Part shown: positions 31,845-44,258 of the stretch, piece by piece
How positions within the stretch are numbered: the stretch's first letter is position 1
How the letters are laid out: each line of letters begins with the position of its first letter
Source: Heterohyrax brucei
Lineage: Eukaryota; Chordata; Mammalia; Hyracoidea; Procaviidae
Direction of reading: 5' to 3'
NCBI GenBank assembly: GCA_028571685.1
Contig: CM053166.1
Location: 57,498,111-57,562,110, forward strand
Length of the DNA: 64,000 bases
Program-made: the position numbers and the translations under genes
The notes under the pieces: generated by a model
What the model was told of the DNA's origin: nothing
Databases searched by the model: none
What the model saw: the letters and a program-made list of their open reading frames with translations, nothing else

Positions 31845-32700
31845 ATGGCTCTGGAAAACTCCCAAAATAAAGAATCAAAAAACTTCCCAGATGAAGAAGA
31901 CTTTCTGAAAGTATCAGAGGTCTAGTACAAAAGAATTATATAGAGAGCCCTCCTAGAGATTAAAACAAATGCAGCAGAACAAAATGAAAAATTAAGCAAG
32001 CTATTTGAACTGATGGAATATCAACGATCTGAAATCCAGTAGATCAGTAATAAAATTACAAGGTTAGACAATTTAGTCTAAAGCCAGAAGAGCAGAATTG
32101 AGAAAATGGAAGCCAGAGTTAGTGAGCTTGAGTTAGCACGACTGACACCAGCATTTATGAGGAGAAATCAGAGAAAACAAATGAAAAGAAATAAGAAAAG
32201 TGAAGAAGCATTAAAAAACATGTGGGACTCTATCAAGAGGAATAATCTATGAATAACTGGAGTTCCTGAACAGGAAGGGATAGCTGAAAATATGGAGCAT
32301 TGTTACAGTTGCTGACTGAAAACTTCCCTGAAATTAAGAAAGAGAACATAGATTTCCAAGACATGAATCAAACACCACAAAAACTAGACCACAAGACATA
32401 TTATAATCAAGCTTAGTAAAATGAAACACAAACAGATACTCTTAAAGGCAGTGAGGCTTAAAGCAAAGCTAACATTCAGAGGGAAGCCCTATAGGCTTTT
32501 GTCTGACTTAGCAGAAATGATGCTGGCAAAAAGACAGTGGAATGACACATTCAAAGCCCTCAAGGAGAAAAACTTCTAACCAAGAATTATATATCCTGCA
32601 AAACTGTCTCTCAAATATGACAGTGAAATTAAGACATTCACAGATAAAGAGAAGCTTAGACACTTTGTAAAACCAAACAAAATCTACAAGAAATACTGAA
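31845..32700 (+). pseudogene. L1 ORF1 pseudogene (RNA-binding chaperone)
   Basis: Starts at ATG 31845 with MALENSQNKESKNFPDEEDF. A stop follows within about 30 codons. The N-terminal coiled-coil region (AEQNEKLSKLFELMEYQ) and the C-terminal region (AKRQWNDTFKALKEKNF, PRIIYPAKLSLKYDSE near 32530-32620) are recognisable. ORF1p normally trimerises and coats L1 RNA; this copy cannot be translated through. Confidence 0.7.
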
Positions 32701-33172
32701 AGAAGCTCTTTGCCTAGAAAAGCAAAAAGATTAAGTATATACTCAAGGAGACAATGCAGGTCACAGCATCCAGAAGCCTACTCAGTTAGGGAAGTCACAA
32801 AGCCCAGTCAAAGCTACAATATTAAAAGAAGGTAACCAGTGATCATATCACAAAAACTAGGACATTATCATACTAAAAAGAAGAATATATTACAATAGTT
32901 ATAACCCCTTCAGGTAGAGAGGAAATTAAAAAGACTTTCAGAAGTTAAAGTCTTGTTAAAATTTAGAATATTAAGGGGGAACATGAGGGGTAGTTGCAAA
33001 GCAAAATAACAATGTGACATAACAAAACAGGAAAGATAATACAGGAATCTCAACAAACACAAAACCAACACTGAAAAAGATGAAAAGTTAACCCATAAAG
33101 AAGAATGACCCAGCATAGAAGATTAAGAGAAACACAGAAAACACCAGCAATACAAAAATAAAGGCATCAATT

Positions 33173-36062
33173 TGACAGCAGTAAACACATAGATATCAAT
33201 AATTGCATTTAATGTAACTAGACTGAATGCTCCAATACAGAGACAGTGAGTGACATCCTGAATCAAAAGACATGGCCTGTCTGTATGTTGCTCACAAGAA
33301 ACACATTAGGTGCAAAGATATGAACAAATTGAAAATTAAAGTGTGGAAAAATATATACCAAGCCAACAGGAGTAGCAATACTAATCTCAGATAAAATAGA
33401 CTTTAATGTCAAATGCACCATCGTGGACAAGGATGGTTACTATTTATTGCTGAAAGGTTCAATACGTAAGCAGGATACAACAATATTAAATATTTATGCA
33501 CTGAATACAAGAGCACATAAACACATCGAACAAACACTGACAACATTGAAAAGTGAGACAGATTACTCCACAATAATAGTTGGAGACTTCAACACTCCAC
33601 TTTCACTAATGGACAGATCATCTAGGAAAAAAGCTCAATAGAGATGCAGATTTTAGTGCAGCAATCAACCAACTAGACATCATCGACATATACAGAACTT
33701 TTTACCGATCAACAGATAAGCACACCTTCTTCTGCAACACACATGGAACATTTTCCAGAATAGACCACATGTTAGGACATAAAGCAAATCTCAACAAAAC
33801 GCAAACCATTGAATTATTGCAAAGGATCTTCTCAGACCATCAAGCCATAAAAGTTGAAATCAATAGCAGAAAAAGCATAGGAAGAAATTTGAACTCACGG
33901 AAACTGAACAATGCCTAGCTCAAAAATCCATGGGTTATAGAAGAAATCAATGATGAAGTAAAGAAATTCATGGAATCAAATGAGAATGAAAACAAAACTT
34001 ACCAGAACCTATGGGATACAGCCAAAGCAGTGCTCAGTGGTCAATTTATCTCTATAAAAGAACACATCTAGAAGGGAGAAAAGACTCAGACCAAAGAATG
34101 AACTCTATAGCTTGAACAAGTAGCAACAGAGCAACAGAGGAACCCTCAGGCACCAGAAGAAAACAGATTATAAAGATTGGAACAGAAATAAATGAAAAAG
34201 AGAATAAAATAACAATCGAAAAAATTAACAAAACCCAAAGCTGGTTCTTTGGAAATATGAACAAAATTGATAAACCACTGGATAAACTTACAAAAGAAAA
34301 ACAGGAGAGGAAATAAATAATCCAAATAAGAAATCAGATGAGAGATGTCACAACACACCCAACTGAAATCAAAAGTATCGTAACAGAATACTACAGAAAA
34401 AGTGTACTCTAACAATTATGAAAACCTAGAGGAAATGCACAGATTTCTAGATTCATATCACTTACTAAATTATTACAAGGAGAAGTAGAACAGCTTAATA
34501 AACCTATCACAAAAGAAGAGAGACAAGGTAATCAAAAACTTACCATCCAAGAAAAGTCATGAACTGATGGCTTTACTGGAGAATTCTACCAAACTTTTAG
34601 AGAAGAGTTAACTCCAGTAGTACTGAGACTATTTCGCAGCATAGAAATGGAGCGAATACTCTCAGATTTATTCTATAAAGTCAGCATAGCCCTGATACCA
34701 AACCCAGGGAAAGATTCCACAAAGAAAGAATATTATAGACCAGTATCACTCATGAACCTAGATGCAAAAATCTTCAACGAAATCCTAGCCAATAGAATTC
34801 AACAACATATCAAAAAAATAATGACCAATCATCAAATCAATACCATTTACTATAGCCTCTAAGAAGATAAAGTACCTAGGAATTAATCTAACCAGAAAAA
34901 TGACAGACCTTTACAAAGAGAACTACAAGACCTTACTACAAGAAACTAAGAGAGACTTAGACAAATGGAGAAATCTACCCTGCTTATGGAGAGGAAGACT
35001 CAACATTGTGAAAATGTCTATTTTACCCAAAGCAATCTACTTATATAATGCAATCCCACTACAAGTTCCAGCATCATTTTTTAATGAGATGGAGAAACAA
35101 ATCACCAATTTTGTTTGGAAAGGGAAGAAGCCTTGGATAAGTAAGGTACTACTAAAGAAGAAGAACACACTGGGAGGCCTCTCATTACCCGACCTTAGAA
35201 CATATTACACTGCCACAGTGGTCAAAACAGCTTGGTACTGGTACAAGAACAGACACATCAATCAATGGAACAGAATTGAGACCCCAGAGATGACACCATC
35301 TGCCTATGAACAGTTGATATTTGACAAAGGCCCTAAGACATTAAACTGGGGTAAAAACAGTATTTTCAACAAATGGTGCTGGCAAAATTGGATATCCATC
35401 TGCAATAAATTGAAACAAGATCCATATCTTACACCTTATCCAAAGCCAACTCCAACTGTATAAAAGACCTAAGTATCAAACTTAAAACGATAAAGCTCAT
35501 CCAAGAAAAGGTAGAAACAATGGAAGTTTTAATACACAACATAGACAGACTTCAAAATCTGTCAAATAAACCACAATCATCAGAAAAGAAAATAGATCAA
35601 TGGAAACTATTAAGAATCAAACACTTTTGCTCATCCAAAGACTTTATTAATAGAGTTAAAAGGCCACCTACAGAATGGGAAAAAATATTTGGCAACTCTA
35701 TGTCAGACTGACACGTGATCTCCATAATCTATAAAATACTACAAAATATCAATAAGAAGAAGATAAATCATCCAATTAAGTGATGGGCAAAGGAGATGGA
35801 CAGACAATTCTCTAAAGAGGAGATCCAGGCAGCCAAAAAACACATGTGGTCATGTTCACGATCTTTAGTTATTAAAGAAATTCAAATCAAGACTACAATC
35901 AGATATCATCTCACCCCAACAAGGTTGGCTATGATCCAAAAAACACAAAACAACAAATGCTGGAGAGGCTGTGGAGAAAGTGGAACTCTCCTACACTGTT
36001 GGTGGGGTTGCAAAATGGTCCAGCCTCTTTGGAAAGCAATCTGGCACTTCCTTAAAAAATGA
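33173..36062 (+). pseudogene. L1 ORF2 pseudogene lacking the RT catalytic core
   Basis: The endonuclease is partly readable (33423-33641: NIYALNTRAHKHIEQTL, then IIVGDFNTPLS). The start codon is lost (TTGACAGCA where the 50169 copy has ATGGCAGCA). RT reads [20 protein letters not shown] and ends at [10 protein letters not shown] (about 34835), where it jumps to IYYSL and the thumb region, so the FADD-containing core is absent. The C-terminal part (34900-36062) retains the Cys-rich NNKCWRGCGESGTLLHCWWG motif. Confidence 0.75.
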
Positions 36063-37564
36063 ATATAGATATATCATTTGACCCAGTAATTCCACTACTT
36101 GGAATATATCCTACAGAATGAAGGCCTTTCACACTAATGGACACATGCACAAGAATGTTTATCGCAGCACAGTCCACGATAGCAAAAAGATGGAATCAAC
36201 TCAGATGCCCAACAACAGAAGAATGGATAGGTAAACTATGATATATATACTCAATGGAGCACTATGAAATGATAAAGAAAAATGATGACTCCAGGAAACA
36301 TCTCCTAACCTGCTTTCAACTGGAAGACATTATGTTGAGTGAAAGTAGTCAGCGACAAGAGGACAAATATTGTATGAGACTCCTACAATAAGATCTCAAA
36401 GACAGACTTATGTGTAGAAGAAAAGACTCTTTGATGGCTGCAAGGGAGGGACGGGAGTGATGGGTGAGGGCGCGGAGAGTTTAGATTAGATAGTTGGTAG
36501 AAATTTGGTTGGGTGAAATCGGTGATAGCACGCATTAGAAACAAGAACAATATTAAGTGGACTTCAGCATAACCTGAATACTCCTTCCATCTTAACCCAA
36601 TATTGTAAGGAAAGAGTAGCTGGGGCAGGGGGCAGGAGACTATACTCTTAGGTGAAATTGAGGCCAATTGGCATAACTAGCGTTTGCTAAGAGGGCTCTC
36701 TGCACCCCACATTGATGAGTGGCGTCTGGGGTCTTAAAAGCTGCTAAGCTGCCATCCAAGGGCACAGCAAACGGTCCCAACTCAGCAGGAATGGATGCTC
36801 ACTGAGGACCAAAATGACATGGGGTAAAGACAATCCAGAAGATAGAGAGACCCACATGAGTGGGTGCCTACATCGACTTGGGACCAGAAGAACTGGATGG
36901 TGTCCGGCCACCACCAGTGATAGCCGCGATGGAGCTCACTAAGTTGAGTCTCACTGGCAACACAAGAATAAAAAGGGGTGCACTCTGAGATCTCCACTAA
37001 ATGACCACAGTTGATGGCCCAGCAGCTTCGGGGTTCCCCTGGGAGCATGGCCCCTGGCCCTGATGCTGCCCTTACCCATAAATCATAACGAAGCTTCACT
37101 CTTTGTACACGAATGGATTGGACTTGGTAATGCAGAGTGACCATATATTGGATGCACTTTATGGTTCTGTGCATCTATCAGATATCATTCTGCTGACCTC
37201 TGGCTGGAGGAAGGAGAGTGGGTGGAGAGGAGGGGAAAGGAGGCTGTTGGGAGAATGAAACATGTATGGAGCAGAGAGGAAAAGTGTGCTGTGACTGGGC
37301 AGGGAGAGCAGTGGAAGCTGCATATAGGTGGGCATGTAAATTTATATGGCAATGTACATTTTCACTCAGTCATAATAAGAAAAAAACGCAGAAGACCAAG
37401 CCTAAAAATAATAATACTAATAATAATAATGACGAAGTCGGATTCATACCAGGGATGCGAGGCTGGATCGACATCAGGAAAACAATGTGATCAGCCGCAT
37501 AAATAGCACAAAAGATAAAAATCACCCAATTTTGTGAATTGATGCAGAAAAGGCATTTGATAAA

Positions 37565-39215
37565 GTGCAACACCCATTCATGCTAAAAACTCTTAGCAAA
37601 ATAAGAATACAGGGAAAGTTTCTTAACACGGTACAGAGTAGCTACACAAAGCCAAACACCTACATCATACTGAATGTAGAGAGACTGAAAAGAACTAAAC
37701 AAGGATGTCTACTCTCATCACTTCTATTCAACATTGTCGTAGAAGTTCTAGCCAGAGTGATTAGACAACACAAACAAATAAACGGTATCTACACTAGCAA
37801 AGAAGTAAAAATCTCCCTAGTTGCAGATGATATGATTGTATATGCAGCAAATCCTAAGGAATTCATAAGTACACTACTGGAACTAACAGAAGAGTTCAGC
37901 AAAGTATCAGGATATAGGATAAACATAAGTAAATCAGTAGAATTCCTTTATACCAACAAAGAAATCATCAAAGAAGAAATCACCAAATCAGTATAATTTA
38001 CTATAGCCCCGAAGAATATAAAATACCTAGGAATAAATCTAACTAGAGAAATAAGAGACCTATACAGAGAGAACTACAAGACCTTACTGCAAGAAACCAA
38101 AAGAGACTTAGATGAGTGGAGTAACCTACCCTGCTCATGGATAGGAAGACTTAACATTCTTTTTTTACCCAACGTGATCTACATTTTACCCAAAGTGATC
38201 TACATATACAATGCCATCCCAATAGAAATTCCAGTGTCACTTTTTAATGAGGTGGAGAAACAAATCACCAACTTTCTTTGGAAAGGGAAGAAATTCCAGA
38301 TATGTAAAGCACTACTGAAGAAAAGGAACACAGTGGGAGGCCTCACACTATCTGACCTTAGGAACTATTACACCGCCACAATAGTCAAGACAGCCTGGTA
38401 CTGGTACAAAAAGAGATATATAGACCACTGGAACAGAGTTGAGACCCCAGAGATGCTGCCATCCTCTTATGAACAGTTGGTATTTGGCAAGGGCCATAAG
38501 ATTGTAAACTGTGGTAAAAACAGTCTCTTTAACAAATTGTATTGGCAAAATTGGGTATCTATCCGCAAAAAATTGAACCAAGACTCGTATCTCACACCTT
38601 ACACAAAAAATAACTTCAAATTGTATCAAAGACCTAAGTATCAAACTAAAACAATAAAGATCATGCAAGAAAAAATAAGGTCAACAGTGGAATTTTTAAT
38701 ACACAGCTTAGACTTCAAAATCTGACAGACAGAGCACAATCAACAGAAGAGAAAATAGATAAGTGGGAACTATTAAGAATTAAACGTCCAAAAGCTTTGT
38801 CAAGAGAGTTAAAAGACCACCTACAGAATGGAAAAAAGTATTTGGCAACTGCATGTCAGACTGACGTCTGATCTCCATAATCTATAAAGTACTGCAAAAT
38901 ATCAACAAGAAAAAGGTAAATAACCCAATTAAGTACTCGACAAAGGAGATGGACAGACACTTCACCAAAGATGACATCCAGACACCCAAAAGACAGATGA
39001 GGAAATGCTCACTATCATTAGCTATCAGAGAAATGGAAATCAAAACTACAATGAGATACCATCTCACCATAACAAGGTTGGCCGTGATCCAAAAATCACA
39101 AAACAACAAATGCCAGGGAGGCTGTGGAGAGACTGAAACTCTCCTATACTGCTGGTGGGATTACAAAATGGTACAACCTCTTTGGAAAGCAATCTGGAGC
39201 TGAGCTTCCTTAAAA
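37565..39215 (+). pseudogene. L1 ORF2 pseudogene (RT core to C-terminus)
   Basis: RT segment with QGCLLSSLLFNIVVEVLARV and [17 protein letters not shown] (FADD changed to VADD), then thumb and C-terminal domain (VIYIYNAIPIEIPVSLFNEV; NNKCQGGCGETETLLYCWWD). Frameshifts fall near 37996, 38725 and 38900. It is a family relative of the ORF2s at 33173 and 50169. Confidence 0.75.
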
Positions 39216-39523
39216 AGCTGGAAATAGATATACCATTTGATCCAGTAATCCCACTGCTTGGAATTTATCCTACAGAAATAAAGGTCATCACATGAACATA
39301 CACGCACAAGAATATTTGTTGCATGATAGCAAAAGATAGAATCAACCCAGATGCCCGTCGATAGATGAATGGATAAACAAACTATGATACATATACTCAG
39401 TGCAACACTACACAATGATAAAGAACTATGATTTTTTTAGGACACACCTCATAACCTGGTTTCAATTGGAAGACATGCTGAGTGAAATCAGTCAGCAGCA
39501 AAAGACAAATATTGTATGAGAAT

Positions 39524-40010
39524 TGTTTTAGTCAGCTACAGCTGCTCTAACAGAAATACCACAGAATGGATGGCTCTAACAAAGGAGAGTCCGGTAGGCT
39601 GTAAGTCCGAATTTAGGATGTCTGCTCCAGGGGTAAGTTTTCCCCCTTGTCAGCTCTACAGGAAAATCCAGTACTGCATCAGTCTTTACCCAGGGAGTGT
39701 TTTGGCACAGGAATCTCAGGTCTGAGGGACATGCTCTTCTCCCGGTGCTGCTTTCTTGATGATGTGAGGTTCCCAATTCTCAGCCTGCAGGATGAAAGGA
39801 TTAAGGATGGGGTAAGCCATCGTCCAGGGAAACTCCGTTTACAGTGGAGCAGGGAGGTGATTTTATAAAGAGATTTACAGCCTCACCCTAATCCGTTAAC
39901 ATACAGCATAGGAAAACCACAAAATGGAGAACAGTCACAAGACACTGGGAATCATGGCCCAGTCACATGGCTACACCTATTTTTGGGGGGACACAATTTG
40001 ACCCATGACA
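39524..40010 (-). mobile_element. MaLR-like solo LTR in L1 3' UTR
   Basis: Starts TGTTTTAGTCAGCTACAGCT and ends GACCCATGACA; the L1 3' UTR resumes at ACTCCTACTATAAAAAC. Flanking 5-mers (AGAAT, TCACT) do not match, so the duplication has decayed. Confidence 0.8.
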
Positions 40011-40796
40011 TCACTCCTACTATAAAAACTTAAATTAGAGTTAAGTACAGAAGAAAAGACTCTGATGGCTACAGGGATGGGGAGGGAGAGAAAGGGTTGG
40101 TTATAGATTATATAGTTCATAGAAATTTGGTTAGGTGACAGCACAGTAGAAAGTAGATCAGCTAACTGGACTTCACCATAAACTGAAAAGTTTTGTAATC
40201 TTAACCTAATATTGCAAGGATAGAGTAGCAGGGGCGGGTTCTGGAGGCCCTGCTCTCAGAGGACATCGGGGGCAATTGGCATAACTAGCCTATTGCTAAG
40301 AGAGTCTTCTACACCCCATGCTGATGAGTGGCATCTGGGCTTTTAAAAGCTAGCAAGCTGCCGTCTGAGGTACACCAGAACAGAGCTACATCCAGAACAG
40401 AGGATCACAAAGAACAACAAAGACATGGGGAAAAAAGAGCCCAGGAGACAGAAAGACCCATGTGAATGGGAGACTGTATCAACTTGTGACCAGAAGAACC
40501 AGATAGTGCCCAGCCAGCACCAAAGACAGCCGTAATGGGGCATGTTGAGTCCCTGTGGCAACATGAGAAAAAGAGGTGTGCAGCTCAAGAACTCTACTAA
40601 AAGACCACAATTGATGGTGCATTGGCCAGGGGATCCCATGGGAGCATGGCCCCTAGACCTGCTGCTGCCCCTGTCCAGAAAACACTACTGAGGTCAACTC
40701 TTCAGACAAAAATGGACTGGACTCGGGAACACAATATGACCATATGGCATGTGTACTCTGTGGTTCTCTGCATTTATAGGATGCTGTCCTACTGGT

Positions 40797-40960
40797 AGAA
40801 ACCTTGGTGGCATAGTGGTTAAGTGCTACAACTGTTAACCAAATGTCAGCAGTTCAAATCCTCCAGGCACTCCTTGGAAACTCTATGAGGCTGTTCTACC
40901 CTGACCTATAGGGTTGCTATGAGTTAGAACAGACACGATGGCATGGTGTTTGTTTTGGTT
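40797..40960 (+). mobile_element. AfroSINE with perfect 12-bp target duplication
   Basis: AGAAACCTTGGTGGCATAGT head, B-box-like GTTCAAATCC (40851), and tail ending in GTTTGTTTTGGTT. TGTCCTACTGGT lies at 40785-40796 and 40961-40972. Confidence 0.9.
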
Positions 40961-41155
40961 TGTCCTACTGGTTTCTTTCCAGATGGGGGAGGAGAGGGTG
41001 GACAGGAGGGGACAAGAGATTTTTAAGAGGGTACAACTATAGAATGAAAAGGAGGAGTGTGCTGCCACTGGGCAAGGAGAGCAGAAGGAGCTGCAGATAG
41101 GCAAGCATGCAAATTTAACTTGGATTTTATGCTTTCACTTAACCCTAATTAAAAT

Positions 41156-41756
41156 ATATATATGTATATAATAAAAACAAAGAAATAAAAGACAAAAACA
41201 GTTTCCAGAAGAAGAGAGATGACAAATAAGTGCATGAAAAGATGCTCAACATCATTAACTATCAGAGAAATCCAATACAAAATCCCAATGAGATGTTGCC
41301 CATTATGGTAAGTATTAAAAACAAAAACAAAAATGCTAACAACCCCTCCCAGATTGTCTATGATTTTTAAAAAAGCGATGTTGGTGAGGATGTGGAGAAA
41401 CTGGAATCCTCATCACTTGCTAGTGGGAATGTAAAATGGTATAGCCACTGTGGAAAGTAGTTTGTTGGTCCATCAAAAGGTTAAATATAGAGTTACCTTA
41501 GGCCCTAGCAATCCCAGTCCTTGGTATATAGTGAAAAGAACTGAAAGCAGGAACACAAACAGAAACCTGTACAGCAGCACTCATTACAGCACCATTTACA
41601 ATAGTCAAAATGTGGAAACAACCAAAATGTATATGAACAAGTGAATAGATAAACAAAACGTGGTATATCATGGAACATGATGAACATAATCAATATCATT
41701 GAGTTGTATGTTTAACAATTACCAAATTGACAAATGTTTTTTTATATACATATAGA
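41156..41756 (+). mobile_element. Old L1 ORF2 C-terminus/3' region
   Basis: AAAAGATGCTCAACATCATT, GTGAGGATGTGGAGAAACTG and TATCATGGAACATGATGAAC are typical of the end of an old mammalian L1 ORF2. It ends before a (CA)n microsatellite. Confidence 0.7.
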
Positions 41757-41763
41757 TAGATAT

Positions 41764-41785
41764 AAACACACACACACACACACAA
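41764..41785. repeat. (CA)n microsatellite
   Basis: Uninterrupted CA dinucleotide run preceded by an ATAGATAGATATA stretch. Confidence 0.9.
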
Positions 41786-41964
41786 GTCCTGGCTATGCCA
41801 AGTGCGAGCAATGAAGCAATGATGTGGAGCAACTGGAACTCTTACACACTGCTGGTGGGAATACAAAAAGGTACAGATCCTCTGGAAAACAGTGTAGCAA
41901 TTTCTTACAAAGAAAAGAATCATTTTCATATTTTTAAAGAGCTGTTTATAAAAGAATGTGTGAC

Positions 41965-42048
41965 TGAAATTATGTATGACCCGCAAAGCTTAAAATATTT
42001 TATGCCTGTACCTTTACAGAAGAAGTTTGCCAAACCCTGCCCTAGGGA
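41965..42048 (+). mobile_element. Possible MER5A-like hAT DNA transposon fragment
   Basis: CCGCAAAGCTTAAAATATTT…CCTTTACAGAAGAAGTTTGCCAAACCCTGCCCTAG resembles the end of MER5A-type elements. Short and diverged. Confidence 0.5.
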
Positions 42049-42341
42049 AATTAAAGCATGCTCACACAAATCCTGTAATTTTTATAGTCCACGTATAACT
42101 TTCACCCAAACTGGAAGCAACTCAAATGTCCTTTAACTGGTGAATGGATAAACAAATTGTGTGACATAGTCATAAGAATGGAATTCTACTCAGTAATAAA
42201 TAGGAATACATTGTTGATACATACAACAACTTGGATGAGTCTTAAACATATTATGTTGAATGAAAGAAGGCAATCTCAGAAGTGTACTTATTGCATAATT
42301 CCACTCGGTAACATTTCCAAAATACATTGAGATGGCAAATA

Positions 42342-43395
42342 TGAGGACTGCCAATTAAGTTCACAAACTCATTGTTTTAGTCAGCTAGGGCTACTCTAAC
42401 TGAAATACCACAGAGTGGATGGCTTTAACAAAGGAAGGTTTATTCTTACACAGTCCGGTAGGCTACAAGTCCGTATTCGGGGTGTCTGCTCCAGGGGAAG
42501 GTTTTCCCCTTGTCGGCTCTGGAGGAAAGTCTGGTATTTTGTCCACGGAGCATCTTGGCACAGGATCCTCAGGTCTGGAGGATGCGCTCTTCTCCTAGTG
42601 CTGCTTTCTTCAGGTATGAGGTTCCCAATTCTCTTTCCTTTCATCTCTTGCAGGATGAAAGGATTAAGGGTGGGGTAAGCTATCTTCCAGGGAAACTCTC
42701 TTTACAGTGGAGCAGGGAGGCTATCCTATAAAGGGATTTACAGTCCCACTCTAATCCTTTAACATACAGCATAGGAAAAATCACAAAATGGAGGACAGTC
42801 ACAAGATGCTGGGAATCATGGCCCAGCAACATGGTTACATGTATTTTGGGGGGGGGACACAATTCAATCCAGGACACTCATCCCAGAAAGAGGCCCCATA
42901 GGCCTTTTGCTGAATATCATTGTGGCCATCTTTGAAATACTCCCCTTGGGAAGCTATGCACCAACACCAGTGCCTAGTCCACCCTTCAAAGCAATTTTGG
43001 AACTCTTTCTTGAGCAGCCATCAGAGCTATCATCCTATTACCCTTGATGTCCTGAATGTTATCAAAATGTCTTCCTTTCAATATTTTCTTTATCTTCAGG
43101 TAAAGATCACTGGGGGCCAGATCAGGAGAGTAGTGAGGGTGTTCCAATACAGTTATTTGTTTACTGGCTAAAAACTCCCTCACAGATAACTATACAATTA
43201 AGTTTGTGAACTTGCCACTATGCCACCGTGTGCAATGGCCATTCCAGAAAGAGTTCCAAAATTCCTTTGAAGGATGGACTAGGCACTGGTATTGGTGCAT
43301 AGCATCCCACTTTGAAGGTGACTGTAGTGATATTCAGCAATGAGGTATGTAGCACTTAGAACAATTAAGTTCATGGGCTTAATTGTCAGACCTTG
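42342..43395 (-). mobile_element. Short mariner-family transposon copy with TIRs and TA duplication, split by a solo LTR
   Basis: Left end TGAGGACTGCCAATTAAG and right end CTTAATTGTCAGACCTTG are inverted repeats; TA flanks the unit (42340-42341, 43396-43397). A minus-strand frame (42986-43183) reads HPHYSPDLAPSDLYL, the mariner catalytic-motif region, followed by KKILKGRHFDNIQDIK. Without the LTR and its duplication (509 bp) the element is about 545 bp, so most of the transposase gene is deleted. It lies in an old L1 3' end. Confidence 0.8.
42373..42876 (-). mobile_element. MaLR-like solo LTR nested in mariner
   Basis: Starts TGTTTTAGTCAGCTAGGGCT and ends CAATCCAGGACA. CTCAT flanks it at 42368-42372 and 42877-42881, a perfect 5-bp duplication; the mariner sequence joins cleanly across it. 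Confidence 0.9.
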
Positions 43396-43630
43396 TAGAT
43401 CAGTGGTTGCAGGCTTGTGGGTAAATAGGTGTGACTGTAAGCTGGCTGGCATAAAGAGGCAGTGTAAGGGAGTCTTTTGGGGTGATGGAAATGTTTGGTA
43501 TTCTGATGGTGGTGGTAATGGTTATATAAACTTGTATAAGGTTTAAAATTCATAGAACCATACACCAAAGGAAAAACAGTCAATTATACTGTATAAAAAT
43601 TGCTAAAGTAAAATAATTTTAAAAGGATTT

Positions 43631-44035
43631 TAAGTGGCCAAACACTTGCCAACAAGTAGCCCATTTTAAAGTGGCTCATGAAAGACAATCAAATTTTAAA
43701 TTGAGCTAACAATGGTAATAATAATAAGACAAAGTCAAAGGGTGCTTGTATCATTTCGGGTAAAGTTTAGGTTGGTTATTACCCTCTGTAATATTGTCTC
43801 ACATTATTGTAGACATTATACTACAGAATGTTATTTATGCCAGCACAAGAAGATGCTACAGTGGAAAGATGGTGAATACCATGGATCTGGAGGCAGGTGG
43901 AGGCTCATTAAACATGACACCAATACTAACACATTAGACATACAACCAATATTAACAGTGTTCTTCTGGAATAGCATTGCAAATGAAGGCATTTTGAGCA
44001 TCGTTGAATACTTGGCACAGCTTGTAGCAAACAGA
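43631..44035. other. Unassigned, non-coding
   Basis: I recognise no repeat or gene here. The 120-codon frame 43712-44074 runs into the next SINE and has no family features, so it is treated as chance. Confidence 0.35.
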
Positions 44036-44258
44036 GAGCACCCTGGTGGTGAAGTGGTTAAAGCATTTGGCTGATAACTGAAAGATTGGTGGTTCAAACC
44101 CATCAGCCACTCTGTGGAAGAAGGATGTAGCTGTCTGCTTCGTTACTAATTACAGCCTTGGAAAACCTATAGGGCAGTTCCATTCTGTCTTTTAGGGTCA
44201 CTAAGATTCAGAATTAATGGCAACTGGTTGTGTGGGGTTTTGTTTGTTTGTTTTACAG
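44036..44258 (+). mobile_element. AfroSINE, longer type
   Basis: GAGCACCCTGGTGGTGAAGT head, B-box-like GTTCAAACCC (44092), extra segment GCTGTCTGCTTCGTTACTAATTACAGCCTTGG, tail AGAATTAATGGCAACTGG and TTTGTTTGTTTTACAG. AGCAAA occurs on both sides. Confidence 0.8.

Larger units (their letters stand above)
30717..37389 (+). mobile_element. Full-span L1 with 5' UTR, ORF1, ORF2 (RT core deleted) and 3' UTR
   Basis: The 5' UTR (30717-31844) starts near GGGTGGGGCCAAGATGG, then ORF1 from 31845, ORF2 from about 33173, and 3' UTR from about 36063. AGAAGAC at 30710-30716 recurs at 37390-37396 as a possible 7-bp target duplication. ORF1 and ORF2 are full of stops, and ORF2 lacks the central RT including the catalytic box (deletion near 34840). 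Family and orientation match the L1s at 37436 and 45383. Confidence 0.75.
37436..41155 (+). mobile_element. 5'-truncated L1: RT core to 3' UTR, with LTR and SINE insertions
   Basis: Starts inside the RT domain (VGFIPGMRGWIDIRKTM, 37434) after a TAA-rich stretch (37399-37432). ORF2 frames 37565-37996, 38174-38725 and 38949-39203 carry the rest of RT and the C-terminus. The catalytic box reads VADD (37820-37831) instead of FADD. The 3' UTR is interrupted by an LTR (39524-40010) and by a SINE with its own target duplication (40797-40960). Confidence 0.75.
41786..43630 (+). mobile_element. Old L1 3' region split by mariner (and by an LTR within it)
   Basis: L1 3'-end sequence runs to about 42339 (AACATTTCCAAAATACATTG) and resumes after the mariner at about 43398 (GATCAGTGGTTGCAGGCTTG, then GTGATGGAAATGTTTGG), ending near ATTATACTGTATAAAAATT (about 43600). 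The hAT fragment at 41965-42048 interrupts it. Confidence 0.6.

Noticed and set aside
43712..44074. 120-codon open frame
   Set aside because: It has no recognisable domain, runs into a SINE and is within chance expectation; not called as a gene.
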